Shown: positions 44,290-53,900 of the stretch, piece by piece
Layout of the letters: the number at the start of each line of letters is the position of its first letter
Numbering within the stretch: the first letter of the stretch is position 1
NCBI RefSeq assembly: GCF_002091675.1
Contig: NZ_BDAE01000016.1
Coordinates: forward strand, 1 to 64,000
Length of the DNA: 64,000 nucleotides
DNA from: Pseudomonas luteola NBRC 103146
GTDB lineage: Bacteria > Pseudomonadota > Gammaproteobacteria > Pseudomonadales > Pseudomonadaceae
Direction: 5' to 3'
Translations under genes and position numbers: made by a program
The notes under the pieces: model-generated
The model's input: the letters and a program-made list of their open reading frames with translations, nothing else
Databases searched by the model: none
What the model was told of the DNA's origin: nothing

Positions 44290-44933
44290 GCTAAGCAGCG
44301 CTTTCTGATTACAGCCTTTCCTGAATGATGTCAGGCTTCTTCCAGTGCTGAGTACTGTTGGTATCTGACCTCCATCCTGACTAATAGATGATTGATCCTA
44401 TGCCCCTCGGTTGACGCAACTTCTGCCTGGATCGTCTGAAGCGCTTTACCTACCTAGCTAGCTTTTTAGATAGGTTTCGTTAGTCTGGTCAGCACTGAGT
44501 TTTATATGCGCTTCAACAGCCTCAAAAACGGTAAAGCAAGCCGGCAAGCGGCTAACTCTTCGGGTGTAGATTGCTACCTTGGATGCTATGGGCAGCCTGG
44601 TAACGCAAGGCATAGGAATAGCCATCGCGCCTGAAGCAACATATCTCTATAGTTAGCTGAAAAGAAGCCCTCAATGGTTAAGCCTGGGCGACCCGGTTAT
44701 TGTATTTATGTACCTACTGCTTTGATATCCTCTCTCCATACGCAGCCGAGCTGGCGAAGCACATTCTACTGAGCTGCAAGTCTTTCCATTGGCCAGTTTG
44801 TTACTGGCTAATGGTTCTGAGGATAACGCTCAACAATCAAGTTGGGTTATGAACGAAGCCAGGAGCGGCTCAACAATAGCAGCTGCTTTACCAAGCACTT
44901 GGGCGCCAGACAGGTAACATCCACCAAGCCCTC
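44290..44933. other. Intergenic region without recognised gene
   Basis: About 640 bases. No coding frame is convincing. It contains a strong hairpin at 44786-44814. The rest shows short repeats such as CTAGCTAGC near 44455 only. Confidence 0.4.
44786..44814. repeat. Strong 12-bp hairpin in gene-free region
   Basis: CCATTGGCCAGT and ACTGGCTAATGG pair over 12 positions (one G-T) around the loop TTGTT. It has no T-run, so it may be an RNA structure, part of a small RNA, or a protein site. Confidence 0.4.
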
Positions 44934-45917
44934 TTAGCGATTCACGTTGACGACAAGCCGCCCGCGTATCTTGCCCTGAAGCAAATCAGTGGACGCAGTA
45001 ATAGCCTCCCCTAGCGTAATTTCGCGTGTTATTTCAGACAGCATAGATAAATCGAGATCTGTCTGCAGGCGGTTCCAGGCCTCCACACGCCGCTCGTAGA
45101 CCTGGGTGACGCTATTGATACCTAGCAGACTTACCCCGCGAAGAATGAAAGGCGCTACGGTTGCGGGCAGATCCATACCTTGTGCTAGACCACAGGCGGC
45201 TACCGCTCCTTCTGCCCGAGTGGCAGCACAGACATTTGCAAGCGTATGGCTACCCACCGAATCAATAGCTCCAGCCCAGCGCTCTTTGGAAAGCGGACGG
45301 CCCGGCTCAGACAGTTCGTTGCGGTTGATAACCGATTGGGCGCCAAGCTTTTTAAGGTACTCCGACTCCTCGGGTCTCCCTGTGGCAGCAATGACCGAAT
45401 AACCGTTACGAGCTAGCAGAGAAACGGCGAAACTACCAACGCCACCATTAGCACCTGTTACCAGGATGTCTCCTTTATCAGGTGTGATTCCATGTCGCTC
45501 CAGCGCCATCAGGCAAAGCATGGCGGTGTATCCGGCAGTACCGATTGCCATGGCCTGGTGTTCGTCGAGCCCGGACGGTAGCGGGATCAGCCAATCACCC
45601 TGTACGCTGGCCTTTTGAGCCAGTCCACCCCAATGGCTTTCACCAACGCCCCATCCATTGAGCAGCACTCGGTCTCCAGACTTGTACCGTGGATGGGTAC
45701 TTTCCTCAACAATCCCGGCAAAGTCTATTCCAGGCACCATGGGAAATTTGCGCACTACAGAGCTATTCCCTGTTATAGCCAGTCCGTCCTTGAAATTCAG
45801 CGTGCTATAGGAAACACGCACCGTTACATCCCCTTCAGGAAACTGGTCTTCGCTCATATCAGCCAGCCGAGCGTTATAGGTTGATGCATTCTTGTCGATG
45901 AGAATTGCTTTAAACAT
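44934..45917 (-). CDS. acuI: Acrylyl-CoA reductase (AcuI/YhdH family)
   Basis: A 327-residue NADPH-dependent medium-chain reductase without catalytic zinc. MFKAILIDK opens the family, ILVTGANGGVGSFAVSLLA is the Rossmann dinucleotide loop, and GIDFAGIVEES with GWGVGESHWGGLAQKA are AcuI/YhdH features. AcuI reduces toxic acryloyl-CoA to propionyl-CoA. I start at the second ATG (45917), which has AGGAG 5 bases upstream. It lies 45 bases after acuR in the same direction, with an operator in the gap, so it can be controlled separately from acuR. Confidence 0.88.
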   Translation of the reverse strand: MFKAILIDKNASTYNARLADMSEDQFPEGDVTVRVSYSTLNFKDGLAITGNSSVVRKFPMVPGIDFAGIVEESTHPRYKSGDRVLLNGWGVGESHWGGLAQKASVQGDWLIPLPSGLDEHQAMAIGTAGYTAMLCLMALERHGITPDKGDILVTGANGGVGSFAVSLLARNGYSVIAATGRPEESEYLKKLGAQSVINRNELSEPGRPLSKERWAGAIDSVGSHTLANVCAATRAEGAVAACGLAQGMDLPATVAPFILRGVSLLGINSVTQVYERRVEAWNRLQTDLDLSMLSEITREITLGEAITASTDLLQGKIRGRLVVNVNR

Positions 45918-45931
45918 CATATCTCCTATTT

Positions 45932-45944
45932 AGACCAGTCGTCT
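45932..45944. promoter_or_regulatory. TetR-type operator before acuI
   Basis: AGACCAGTCGTCT, flanked by TT and TTAA, is the same 19-base frame (TTAGACC..TCGTCTTTAA) found before acuR with only two central bases changed. Confidence 0.7.
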
Positions 45945-45962
45945 TTAATTAGGCAGCAGCAG

Positions 45963-46595
45963 TTATGCTTTGATGCCATTCAGAAAGCCCTCAATAAAAC
46001 AGTCGAGAGGCCGCACCGTCTGAGACAGTCGTGCACGTAGCACAGCGCCTTCCCAGCCAATCCAGAAGTAAGCAGCCCAATCATCACAATGACATCCAGA
46101 CCGCAGCTGTCCTCTCTTTGCTGCCTCACGAAGGCAGTCAGCTAAACGCCGTTGCCAATCAAGCAAGGTCGCTTCTAGCTGGGAGCGAAAACTATCCGGC
46201 AGAACGAGTACTTCCTGTCCAAGATTGCCAACCAAACAGCCGCGTCGAAACTCGTACTTGGCCATACCGACTTTGGCATCCTCTACAAAGTTCTTTAGCC
46301 GCTGTATGGGATCAACGCTTTCATCCAATAACCAGCGGTCAAGCTTACGCGCGAAGTAAGCTGCGTAGCTCCTGAGCACTGCCTGCCCAAAGGCTTCCTT
46401 GCTATCGAAATAATGATAAAACGAGCCTTTAGGCACCTGTATTCGTTTAAGGACTAAGTCAATGCCTGTGGCGGCAAAGCCTTGCTCGGTAAAGATTTCC
46501 ATACCCGCATGGATCAAAGCGTCACGCGTATCGGCGTGCTCTCGGGGAATCTTAGGTGGCCGACCTCGGCGGGCCGGTAAGGTACTGGTAGTCAT
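45963..46595 (-). CDS. acuR: TetR-family regulator, AcuR type
   Basis: A 210-residue repressor. Residues 21-65 form the TetR DNA-binding domain (ALIHAGMEIFTEQGFAATGIDLVLKRIQVPKGSFYHYFDSKEAF). AcuR represses acuI-containing operons and is released by acrylate in Rhodobacter; the adjacency to acuI and the two near-identical operators support the same role here. The short basic lead (PARRGRPPKIPREH) is common in this group. One operator lies 12 bases before its start, consistent with autoregulation. Confidence 0.85.
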   Translation of the reverse strand: MTTSTLPARRGRPPKIPREHADTRDALIHAGMEIFTEQGFAATGIDLVLKRIQVPKGSFYHYFDSKEAFGQAVLRSYAAYFARKLDRWLLDESVDPIQRLKNFVEDAKVGMAKYEFRRGCLVGNLGQEVLVLPDSFRSQLEATLLDWQRRLADCLREAAKRGQLRSGCHCDDWAAYFWIGWEGAVLRARLSQTVRPLDCFIEGFLNGIKA

Positions 46596-46606
46596 GCCCT
46601 TATATT

Positions 46607-46619
46607 AGACCGATCGTCT
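46607..46619. promoter_or_regulatory. TetR-type operator before acuR
   Basis: AGACCGATCGTCT, an imperfect palindrome (AGAC.GATCG.TCT), flanked by TT and TTAA, 12 bases before the acuR start. Confidence 0.7.
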
Positions 46620-46710
46620 TTAAAGTCAATTTTGAATACTGAAAGGCCATTTCTAGATGAGTAGCATCTGAATTTATGGAAAATGGTAGATAGCGGGAAC
46701 TGATTTAAAC

Positions 46711-46735
46711 AAGGAGCCTTCGAGAAAGGCCCCTT
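46711..46735 (-). terminator. Terminator after SGNH hydrolase gene
   Basis: On the minus strand AAGGGGCCTT pairs with AAGGCTCCTT (one mismatch), followed by gtttaaat, 14 bases after the stop. Confidence 0.6.
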
Positions 46736-46748
46736 GCTATACACCCTG

Positions 46749-48032
46749 TTACTTAAGCCAATCCAGGTTGACGGCATTAGCCATTGCAAGGAAGCCAGTC
46801 TCGTTGGGATGAATATGGTCGCCCGAGTCGAACAAGGGGTTCAATCGGGTCGGCCTCTTTGGGTCACGCATGGTTTTGTCAAAATCAATAACTGCATCAT
46901 AGGCCCCGCTTTCACGAATCCACTTGTTTACTTCCTGACGCTTGGCCTCGCCCTGCCGGGTGTAATAACTGCCCCCTTCATACGGCAGAAGCGTGGCACC
47001 AATTACCTTTAGACCATGGGTTTTCGCACGGGCAATCAGCTGCTTGTAACCTGCAATGATCTGCTTGGCGCTTACCTTTTCCCGAGAACCGGGCAAATCC
47101 GAATAGCCAATGTCGTTGATGCCTTCGAGTAATATCAGATGCGTAACGCCAGGCTGCGCGATGACATCTCGATCGAAGCGTGATAGTGCGCTTGGTCCCA
47201 CCTGCTCGTGCAGGATGCGGTTGCCGCTAATGCCGAGATTAAGAACACCCTTGGTATTGATATCGGATCGGTTCAACAGGCGGCGAGCCAGATAGTCAGT
47301 CCAACGGTTGTTTGTATCTACCGCGGCATTGAGACCATCTGTAATCGAGTCGCCAAATGCGACAACAGCTGTGGTGTCCTTATGGGTCAGAATATCCACA
47401 CCCGTTAGGAAGTACCATGAAGTGCTGGTCGACTTTGTTTGTAACGCGCGCGCTTTCGTATGGTTGCCGGAGGTAGAAATATAGTTGGTCTGCTTGCCCA
47501 ACGTATGTACGGTTTTAGCTTCGGTCTGCTCTGGTAGATAAAGGCTGATAGCCAGATCGGCTTGTGAAGAGAACCGCATGTCTACAGGATCGCTGTACAT
47601 CACCGCTCCAGGCGGGATTGTCGTCGAGGATATTCCTCCAAACGTCAAGGGCCGATCTGTATCGGGGTTGATGGTGTTCTTACCAGCACTCAATGCAACC
47701 CGGGCCTCGCCAATCACCAGCGGAGTTTTACCCAAGGCATTGGATAAGCGAATTCGAAACTTATAGCCTCCGATAGAGGTATGAACGATCTGGCGTATCG
47801 TCTGATTGTTCACCCTGACGACAGTCTCTTTTGAGCCGGCAGAAGCACCGTTGGCTTGCGGAGCCGCGGCCCAGCTTCCAACCCAATGAGGACTTTGCGG
47901 CTGAGCCGCCAGCGAATAATTACTCGCCATCAGAAGCGCTGCCGCCAGGGTGGACATTGACCACCGTTTTAGGGATTTCCTGTGAGCGGCTGCAAAAATA
48001 TTAGCGTTATTTTTAGTATGGAATTCAACCAC
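46749..48032 (-). CDS. Secreted SGNH/GDSL-family hydrolase
   Basis: A 427-residue protein. A long N-region precedes the signal peptide core (STLAAALLMASNYSLAAQ), so it is exported. Block I (AFGDSITDG) carries the nucleophilic Ser, block III reads EGINDIG, and block V (DHIHPNETG) carries the catalytic Asp and His. The region before the catalytic domain (about 45-190) is a beta-rich extension seen in SGNH enzymes acting on carbohydrates. It may deacetylate or hydrolyse esters in polysaccharide; unproven. The GTG at 48032 has AGGAA 8 bases upstream, which supports the long N-terminus. Confidence 0.88.
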   Translation of the reverse strand: MVEFHTKNNANIFAAAHRKSLKRWSMSTLAAALLMASNYSLAAQPQSPHWVGSWAAAPQANGASAGSKETVVRVNNQTIRQIVHTSIGGYKFRIRLSNALGKTPLVIGEARVALSAGKNTINPDTDRPLTFGGISSTTIPPGAVMYSDPVDMRFSSQADLAISLYLPEQTEAKTVHTLGKQTNYISTSGNHTKARALQTKSTSTSWYFLTGVDILTHKDTTAVVAFGDSITDGLNAAVDTNNRWTDYLARRLLNRSDINTKGVLNLGISGNRILHEQVGPSALSRFDRDVIAQPGVTHLILLEGINDIGYSDLPGSREKVSAKQIIAGYKQLIARAKTHGLKVIGATLLPYEGGSYYTRQGEAKRQEVNKWIRESGAYDAVIDFDKTMRDPKRPTRLNPLFDSGDHIHPNETGFLAMANAVNLDWLK

Positions 48033-48492
48033 GTTTCGTTTCCTGCTTTTCTATAAACCCGACCAACGCTAGACGCTAAACCCGCTCCTGTCCAAAAACG
48101 CGGCTGCGCTTGTTCAATAAAGTAGTGCTATTTCAATAAATTAGCTTCGGTTTACCTGAAGCAGGCAGCTCATGCTGGATAAATTGATTAATCGGCTGGC
48201 TGTACAGAGTTAATGCTGGTCGTGGCAGAAAACGATAGTTAGCATGAGTCAACCTACAAAACACTGATAGGTTACTTTTTTTCGCAACATCATGATGACC
48301 GATGCGAATGCGTGTCTTTGTGTCTCTCTTAACCTAGCGCCACGACAAAGAATTATGCGGTAGGTTGAATAGAACACTTCCCTCTGGAATGTCCTACTGA
48401 AGCGACACCTAATCTAATGCACTGATCAAACAGGTACAACGTCGCTCCAGATAGGCTACTTAAGGCTTTATAGGGCCTGACTACTTCTGTTC
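48033..48492. other. Intergenic region, no gene seen
   Basis: About 460 bases between two minus-strand genes. The part near 48033-48300 is AT-rich and likely holds the hydrolase promoter. No frame is convincing. Confidence 0.4.
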
Positions 48493-49245
48493 CTAATACT
48501 GAACACCCTGGGTCAAACCTCCATCCACAAGTAGGTTGGTACCCGTCGTAAAGCTTGCAGCGCGGCTGGCCAGGAAGACCGTGGCCTTGGCTACTTCTTC
48601 TGGCGTAGCCATACGCCCCATCGGATTGGCAGCCAGACACTTCGCAAATGTTTCAGGAGCATCACGCTCAATGCTGCCCCAAACGCCCTCTTCAAAGTAG
48701 ACGTTGCCTGGCGAAACGGTATTTACACGGATTCCATCAGAAGCATGTCGTGCTGAAAGGGTTTTTCCATAGTGAATCAAGGCTGCCTTCAATACACCGT
48801 AGGGCTCGGCAAACATGTCCACTTCTCGGCCCGAGACACTAGAAATCAATACCACGGCGGCAGCGTCGGAGATCTTTAGATAGGGCAAGGCTGCGTTGAA
48901 GAAACTTACAGACCCCAGCAAATCCGTTTCGAATGCCTGCCTCCAGACACTAAACTCTCCGCCGCCAGCAAGAGCACTCACATTCGGCACGATGATGTCC
49001 AGGCCGCCCATTCGCTCTGCTGACTCAGTGACCCAGCGCGCTACTTGATCTGAGTCGGTAACATCCACCACGCGCCCAAATACCTGATCACCCAGTGCTG
49101 CCTCTGTCTGTGCGACACCGGCTTCGCTTCTGGCACAAAAGCCAACCCGGGCACCCTCTGCAACGAAGCACTCGACAATGGCCCGACCGATGCCACGAGA
49201 TCCGCCACTGACTAATACTTTTGCGCCTTCGAGCTCAAGGTTCAT
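48493..49245 (-). CDS. SDR-family oxidoreductase
   Basis: A 250-residue short-chain dehydrogenase. VLVSGGSRGIGRAIVECF is the Rossmann motif, NVSALAGG replaces the usual NNAG, SSVSG supplies the catalytic Ser and YGVLKAAL the Tyr and Lys. The C-terminus VDGGLTQGVQY is typical of FabG-like enzymes. Substrate is unknown. AAAGGA lies about 7 bases before the ATG. It is divergent from a DeoR regulator, which may control it. Confidence 0.9.
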   Translation of the reverse strand: MNLELEGAKVLVSGGSRGIGRAIVECFVAEGARVGFCARSEAGVAQTEAALGDQVFGRVVDVTDSDQVARWVTESAERMGGLDIIVPNVSALAGGGEFSVWRQAFETDLLGSVSFFNAALPYLKISDAAAVVLISSVSGREVDMFAEPYGVLKAALIHYGKTLSARHASDGIRVNTVSPGNVYFEEGVWGSIERDAPETFAKCLAANPMGRMATPEEVAKATVFLASRAASFTTGTNLLVDGGLTQGVQY

Positions 49246-49429
49246 AAGCTGTCCTTTTAGATAGTTGGGTTTAGGTTCGATTAAAAGCTGATGCCAGTAT
49301 AAAGCGCCAGCTCAAGGTGAAGGGGAATACGGCTGCGCAGGACTATGCTTTGAATGATACGTGGCTATCAACGCTTTCGTACGTAAGCGATTCTCGTGAC
49401 CGCTAAAGCATGCATAAAACACGAGTATA

Positions 49430-49442
49430 CAAATATTATTTG
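49430..49442. promoter_or_regulatory. Palindrome in SDR/DeoR divergent region
   Basis: CAAATA-T-TATTTG, a perfect odd-centred palindrome 52 bases before the DeoR-type start; CATGCA and TGCATG arms enclose the same area. Confidence 0.4.
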
Positions 49443-49493
49443 CATGTTTATCCTTGTTTACACACGATTTAAGCCTCGAACGATTACACGATC

Positions 49494-50288
49494 ATGCCTA
49501 TTCTTAAAGATATTCTTCCTCATGAACGTCAGTCCGTGATTCTCCAGCGCCTGGATTCTCAAGGGCGGGTCATCGCAGCGGATCTGGCAAAAGAAATGAA
49601 CGTCTCTGAAGACTCGATTCGTAGAGATCTTCGCGAACTGGCTCAGAGAGGACTATGCCGTCGAGTATATGGGGGCGCTTTGTCTGTTGCCCCTGACCCC
49701 GGCCCGTTAAATAAACGTATTCAAAACAGCACACCTATCCTCTCGGTGCTGGCCGAAGCAGCGGCAGCATTGGTCGGTCCAGGCCAGACGATTTTTCTGG
49801 ATGCAGGCTCAACCAACCGGGCAATTGCATTGGCCCTTCCTTCACAGGCCAACCTCACAGTCATCACCAACGCGCCCGCTATTGGCGAAGCACTACTGAG
49901 CAAGCCTGGGGTAGAGACGATCCTGATCGGGGGCCGCCTCGACTCAAAAGCTGGTGGCAGTCTGGGGGCAAAAGCACTAAGGGAAATCCAGGCTATTCAC
50001 GCAGACATTTATTTCATGGGGGCCTGCGCGCTCAGCTTTGAAACGGGCGTGACGGCATTCAACTTCGAGGAAGCGGAGCTCAAGCGCGCCCTGGTGAACG
50101 CGGCCAACGCCACGGTTATTACCCTGTCTGCCGATAAATTCGACACCCTGGCGCCCTATCAAGTGATCCCCTGCGAGGCGATCGATCATTTGGTGATTGA
50201 GACAAACGACCAGATCGAGCCGCGTCTGAAAGTATTTCGAAAATCAGGCTGCTCGGTACAGACCGTACATATTCAGGAGGCGCTATGA
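49494..50288 (+). CDS. DeoR-family transcriptional regulator
   Basis: A 264-residue repressor. The N-terminal helix-turn-helix (VIAADLAKEMNVSEDSIRRDLRELAQRGLCRRVYGGAL) is the DeoR signature and the C-terminal DeoRC domain (FLDAGSTNRAIALAL, then GGRLDSKAGGSLG) binds a sugar phosphate in known members. It overlaps the VOC gene (ATGA) and is divergent from the SDR gene. The local effector is unknown. Confidence 0.92.
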   Translation: MPILKDILPHERQSVILQRLDSQGRVIAADLAKEMNVSEDSIRRDLRELAQRGLCRRVYGGALSVAPDPGPLNKRIQNSTPILSVLAEAAAALVGPGQTIFLDAGSTNRAIALALPSQANLTVITNAPAIGEALLSKPGVETILIGGRLDSKAGGSLGAKALREIQAIHADIYFMGACALSFETGVTAFNFEEAELKRALVNAANATVITLSADKFDTLAPYQVIPCEAIDHLVIETNDQIEPRLKVFRKSGCSVQTVHIQEAL

Positions 50289-50674
50289 AGATTGCACATG
50301 TTGCCCTATGGACACTTGATCTTGAACGGGCCGCCGATTTCTGGCATCAGACGTTTAGCGCCCGCATCGGTCAGCTTTACCACAGCCAGACCAACAAAGG
50401 CTTCATTTCTCGCTTCGTCACTCTACAGGACGGACCGACTATCGAACTGATGACGCATCCGAGACTGAACCAAGCCCCCATCTCTTCAGACACACCTGTA
50501 ACAGGCTGGGCCCATATCGCCATCTCGCTGGGATCGGAAGACGCCGTCAGGAAACTTGCTGAGCATATGGACGGCGAACAGGCGCTAGTATCCGCGCCAC
50601 GCTGGACGGGCGATGGCTTCTTCGAAGCGGTAATCCGGGATCCCGATGGCAATCTAATCGAAATAACGGCCTGA
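50285..50674 (+). CDS. VOC-superfamily (glyoxalase-like) protein
   Basis: A 129-residue protein. IAHVALWTLDLERAADFW opens the first beta-alpha-beta-beta-beta unit with a metal-ligand His, IELMTHP gives a Glu, GWAHIAISLGS another His, and FFEAVIRDPDGNLIEIT the last Glu. These are the four ligand positions of glyoxalase-type metalloenzymes, so catalysis is plausible. It is translationally coupled to the DeoR regulator (start overlaps its stop; AGGAGG 5 bases upstream). Confidence 0.88.
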   Translation: MKIAHVALWTLDLERAADFWHQTFSARIGQLYHSQTNKGFISRFVTLQDGPTIELMTHPRLNQAPISSDTPVTGWAHIAISLGSEDAVRKLAEHMDGEQALVSAPRWTGDGFFEAVIRDPDGNLIEITA

Positions 50675-50738
50675 TCGTTTGATCTTCTTGGCCGCGCTGC
50701 TGAATATCAACAATACCGCTAGCTTGTAGCTTACACAT

Positions 50739-50769
50739 TCGGCCTCGCTTATTCAGACAGCGAGGCCGA
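50739..50769 (+). terminator. Terminator-like hairpin after VOC gene
   Basis: TCGGCCTCGC and GCGAGGCCGA, perfect 10-bp arms with an 11-nt loop, then tttcc. Confidence 0.6.
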
Positions 50770-50973
50770 TTTCCAGAGGCCTTCTCAAGAACCTAGGCAT
50801 CTCAGGATCTCTCACACCGGGTAGCCTCAATGCTTTACACAGTGGTACGTATCAACTAACAACCATCCTTTGAAAAGCAGAAATAAAAATAGTTAAGCCT
50901 TGGCGCGCAAACCATATTCCTGCCAGGGTCAGTCGGAGTATGATCCGCGCCCCGACCTGTTAATGGAACTAAC

Positions 50974-53900
50974 ATGCGCCTTAAAGGGATATTACTCAGC
51001 GCGATTCTGTGCCTGCTTGCCGCCTGCGACGCCTCTCAGGATGCGCCAACGGGATCTACATCCAAGACCGCGCCTGAATCATCCGGATCGCCTGCATCTG
51101 CGACTATTGATGCTAAAACAGCCGAATCGGCACCGGTATCAAAAACTCAGGACATTGCCCAGACAGCCGAGCGATACGCTGGCCGAGCATTGACTGTGGT
51201 TGACGCCTCTGAGATTCAGCTGGACGGTGCCAGCACATTGTCGGTTACGTTTTCAGTCCCCTTGCAACGCGAACAGGCATTTCATCAGTACCTTCATCTG
51301 GCAGACAAAACCGCCGGCCCGGTTGATGGCGCCTGGGAACTGTCAGATAACCAGATGGAGCTGCGGCTGCGCCATTTGCAGCCCAAGCGTGAGCTTACTC
51401 TGACCATCGATGCGGGCCTCAAAGCCATCAATGGCAACGCGCTGAATGCCCCTTACACCACTTCACTCAACACGCGAAACATTACCCCAAGCGTTGGCTT
51501 CGCCAGTCGTGGCTCACTCCTGCCAACACGACTGGCCGAGGGGCTTCCGGTCATTGCCCTGAACGTCGATAAAATCAATGTCGACTTTTTTCGCATCAAG
51601 CCCGATGCGCTGCCAGCCTTCCTTGCCAGGTGGGGTAATCGAGCCACAATGGGGTATTGGGAGTCGAGCGAAATACTGCCAATGGCAGAGCTGGTCTATA
51701 CCGGCCGATTCAACCTGTCACCCAAGTTGAATACCCGGGAAACCGTACTGCTGCCCCTGACTGGGATAGAGCCCCTCAAAGAAAGCGGCGTTTATTTGGC
51801 CGTGATGCAACAGGCCGGCAAATACGACTATCAACAGTCGACTACGCTGCTGACGTTGAGCGATATCGGCCTGTCGGCCCATCGCTATCGGGATCGGATC
51901 GATGTCTTCACTCAAGCTCTAAATGGCGGACAGCCACTGGGCAAGATTGCCATTCGGGTACTGGATAAAGACAGTGCAGTTCTGGCTGAATACAAGACCG
52001 ATGCTCAAGGACATGCGCAGCTTACTGTCAACGGTAACGCACGTGTGCTGCTGGCTCAGCATGATGGGCAAACCAGCCTGCTGCGACTGGATAACCCCGC
52101 ATTGGATCTGGCTGAATACAAGATCGATGGCCCACGGCAACAGCCTCAACAGTTCTTTGTATTCGGACCTCGTGACCTGTATCGACCCGGCGAGACCGTG
52201 CTGCTGAACGCACTGTTACGCGACGGAGACGGACATGCGCTGCCACCACACCCGGTCCCGGTCGAGGTTCGTCGACCGGATAACCAGACGAGCCGTCGCT
52301 TCGTCTGGAAGCCTGATGCAAATGGTCTTTACCAATATGAACTGCAACTGGGCGAAGAAGCACCCACCGGCCGCTGGCAACTGGTCATGCAGGTAGACGG
52401 GGCTACGCCTCAACTGTATGAGTTTTCCGTCGAAGATTTCCTTCCAGAGCGCATGGCGCTTGAGCTCAAGGGTGAAGATGCGCCGCTGGCTCCCGATGAA
52501 CCATTTGAAGTCAGCGTGACCGGCCGCTACCTGTACGGAGCACCCGCGAATGGCAATACCCTCTCCAGCCAGCTGTATGTCAGACCACTTCGCGAAGCCG
52601 TGGCAACCCTGCCGGGTTATCAGTTCGGCTCCATTACCGAGGCCGACCTCAGCCAGGACCTTGACTTGGATGACCTGACGCTGGATACCAAAGGACGCGG
52701 ACTTCTTTCCCAGGATACCCGTTGGAGCGAAGCGCGCTCGCCCCTGCAGTTGATTTTGCAGTCCAGCCTGCAGGAGTCAGGCGGCAGACCGGTGACACGT
52801 CGTCTTGTCCAACCGGTCTGGCCCGCTCAACACCTTTCCGGAATTCGCCCTCTATTCAATGACGGCGAGGTCGATGCAGATAGCCAGGCGGGCTTTGAGA
52901 TCGTTATGGCCAACGCACAGGGTAAGAAACTACAGGCCAGCCAGCTACGGGTCCGTTTGGTCCGTGAGCGCAGGGACTATTACTGGGGCTTTTCTGATGA
53001 TGAGGGCTGGAGTAGTCGTTACAATGAAAAAGCCATCACCATGTCTGAAGAGACGATCGATATTGCGGCAAACGGTTCAGCGAAGGTCAGTTTTCCTGTG
53101 GAATGGGGTCCTTACCGGGTCGAAGTGGAAGACTCCGAGACCGGCCTGATAAGCAGTGTTCGGTTCTGGGCAGGCTATCGGTGGCAGGACAACACCGACA
53201 ACGGAAGCGTACGGCCTGACCAGGTCAAGCTTTCGCTCGACCGTCCAGCCTACCCCGCGGGCGATCAGGCTCGCATCACTGTCACGCCTCCTACCGCAGG
53301 CAATGGTTATCTGCTCGTGGAGTCCGCCGAGGGTCCGCTCTGGTGGCAGCCTATCGAAGTGCCGGAAGGCGGCAAGACGTTTGATGTGCCCGTCGCCAAG
53401 GATTGGTCTCGTCATGATCTGTATGTCACTGCGCTGGTTATACGCCCAGGTGAGGCCAAGACAGGCGTTACCCCCAAGCGTGCGGTAGGCCTGCTCCATC
53501 TCCCGCTGGACCGTGAGGCTCGTCGCCTGGACCTGACGGTGAATACACCTGAACGCATGGAGCCGGGGCAGCCGCTAAAGGTCCGCCTGCAGGCACGCAA
53601 CGCTGATGGATCGATTCCTCAACAGGCGCGCGTTCTGGTATCGGCTGTCGATGCCGGTGTTTTGAGCATCACTCGATATACCACACCGGACCCCTTCTCA
53701 GCCTTCTTTGGCCGTAAGGCCTACACGGCCGATCAGTTCGATGTGTATGGCCAGCTGATCGAGGCAGGCCGTGGCCGCCTGGCAGCCCTGGCTTTTGGTG
53801 GTGACGCGGACCTGTCGGCCGGCGGCAAGCGGCCCCCTACCAAGGTGAAAATTCTCTCTGAGCAGAGTCAGGCAGTAACCTTCGATGCAGAAGGTAATGC

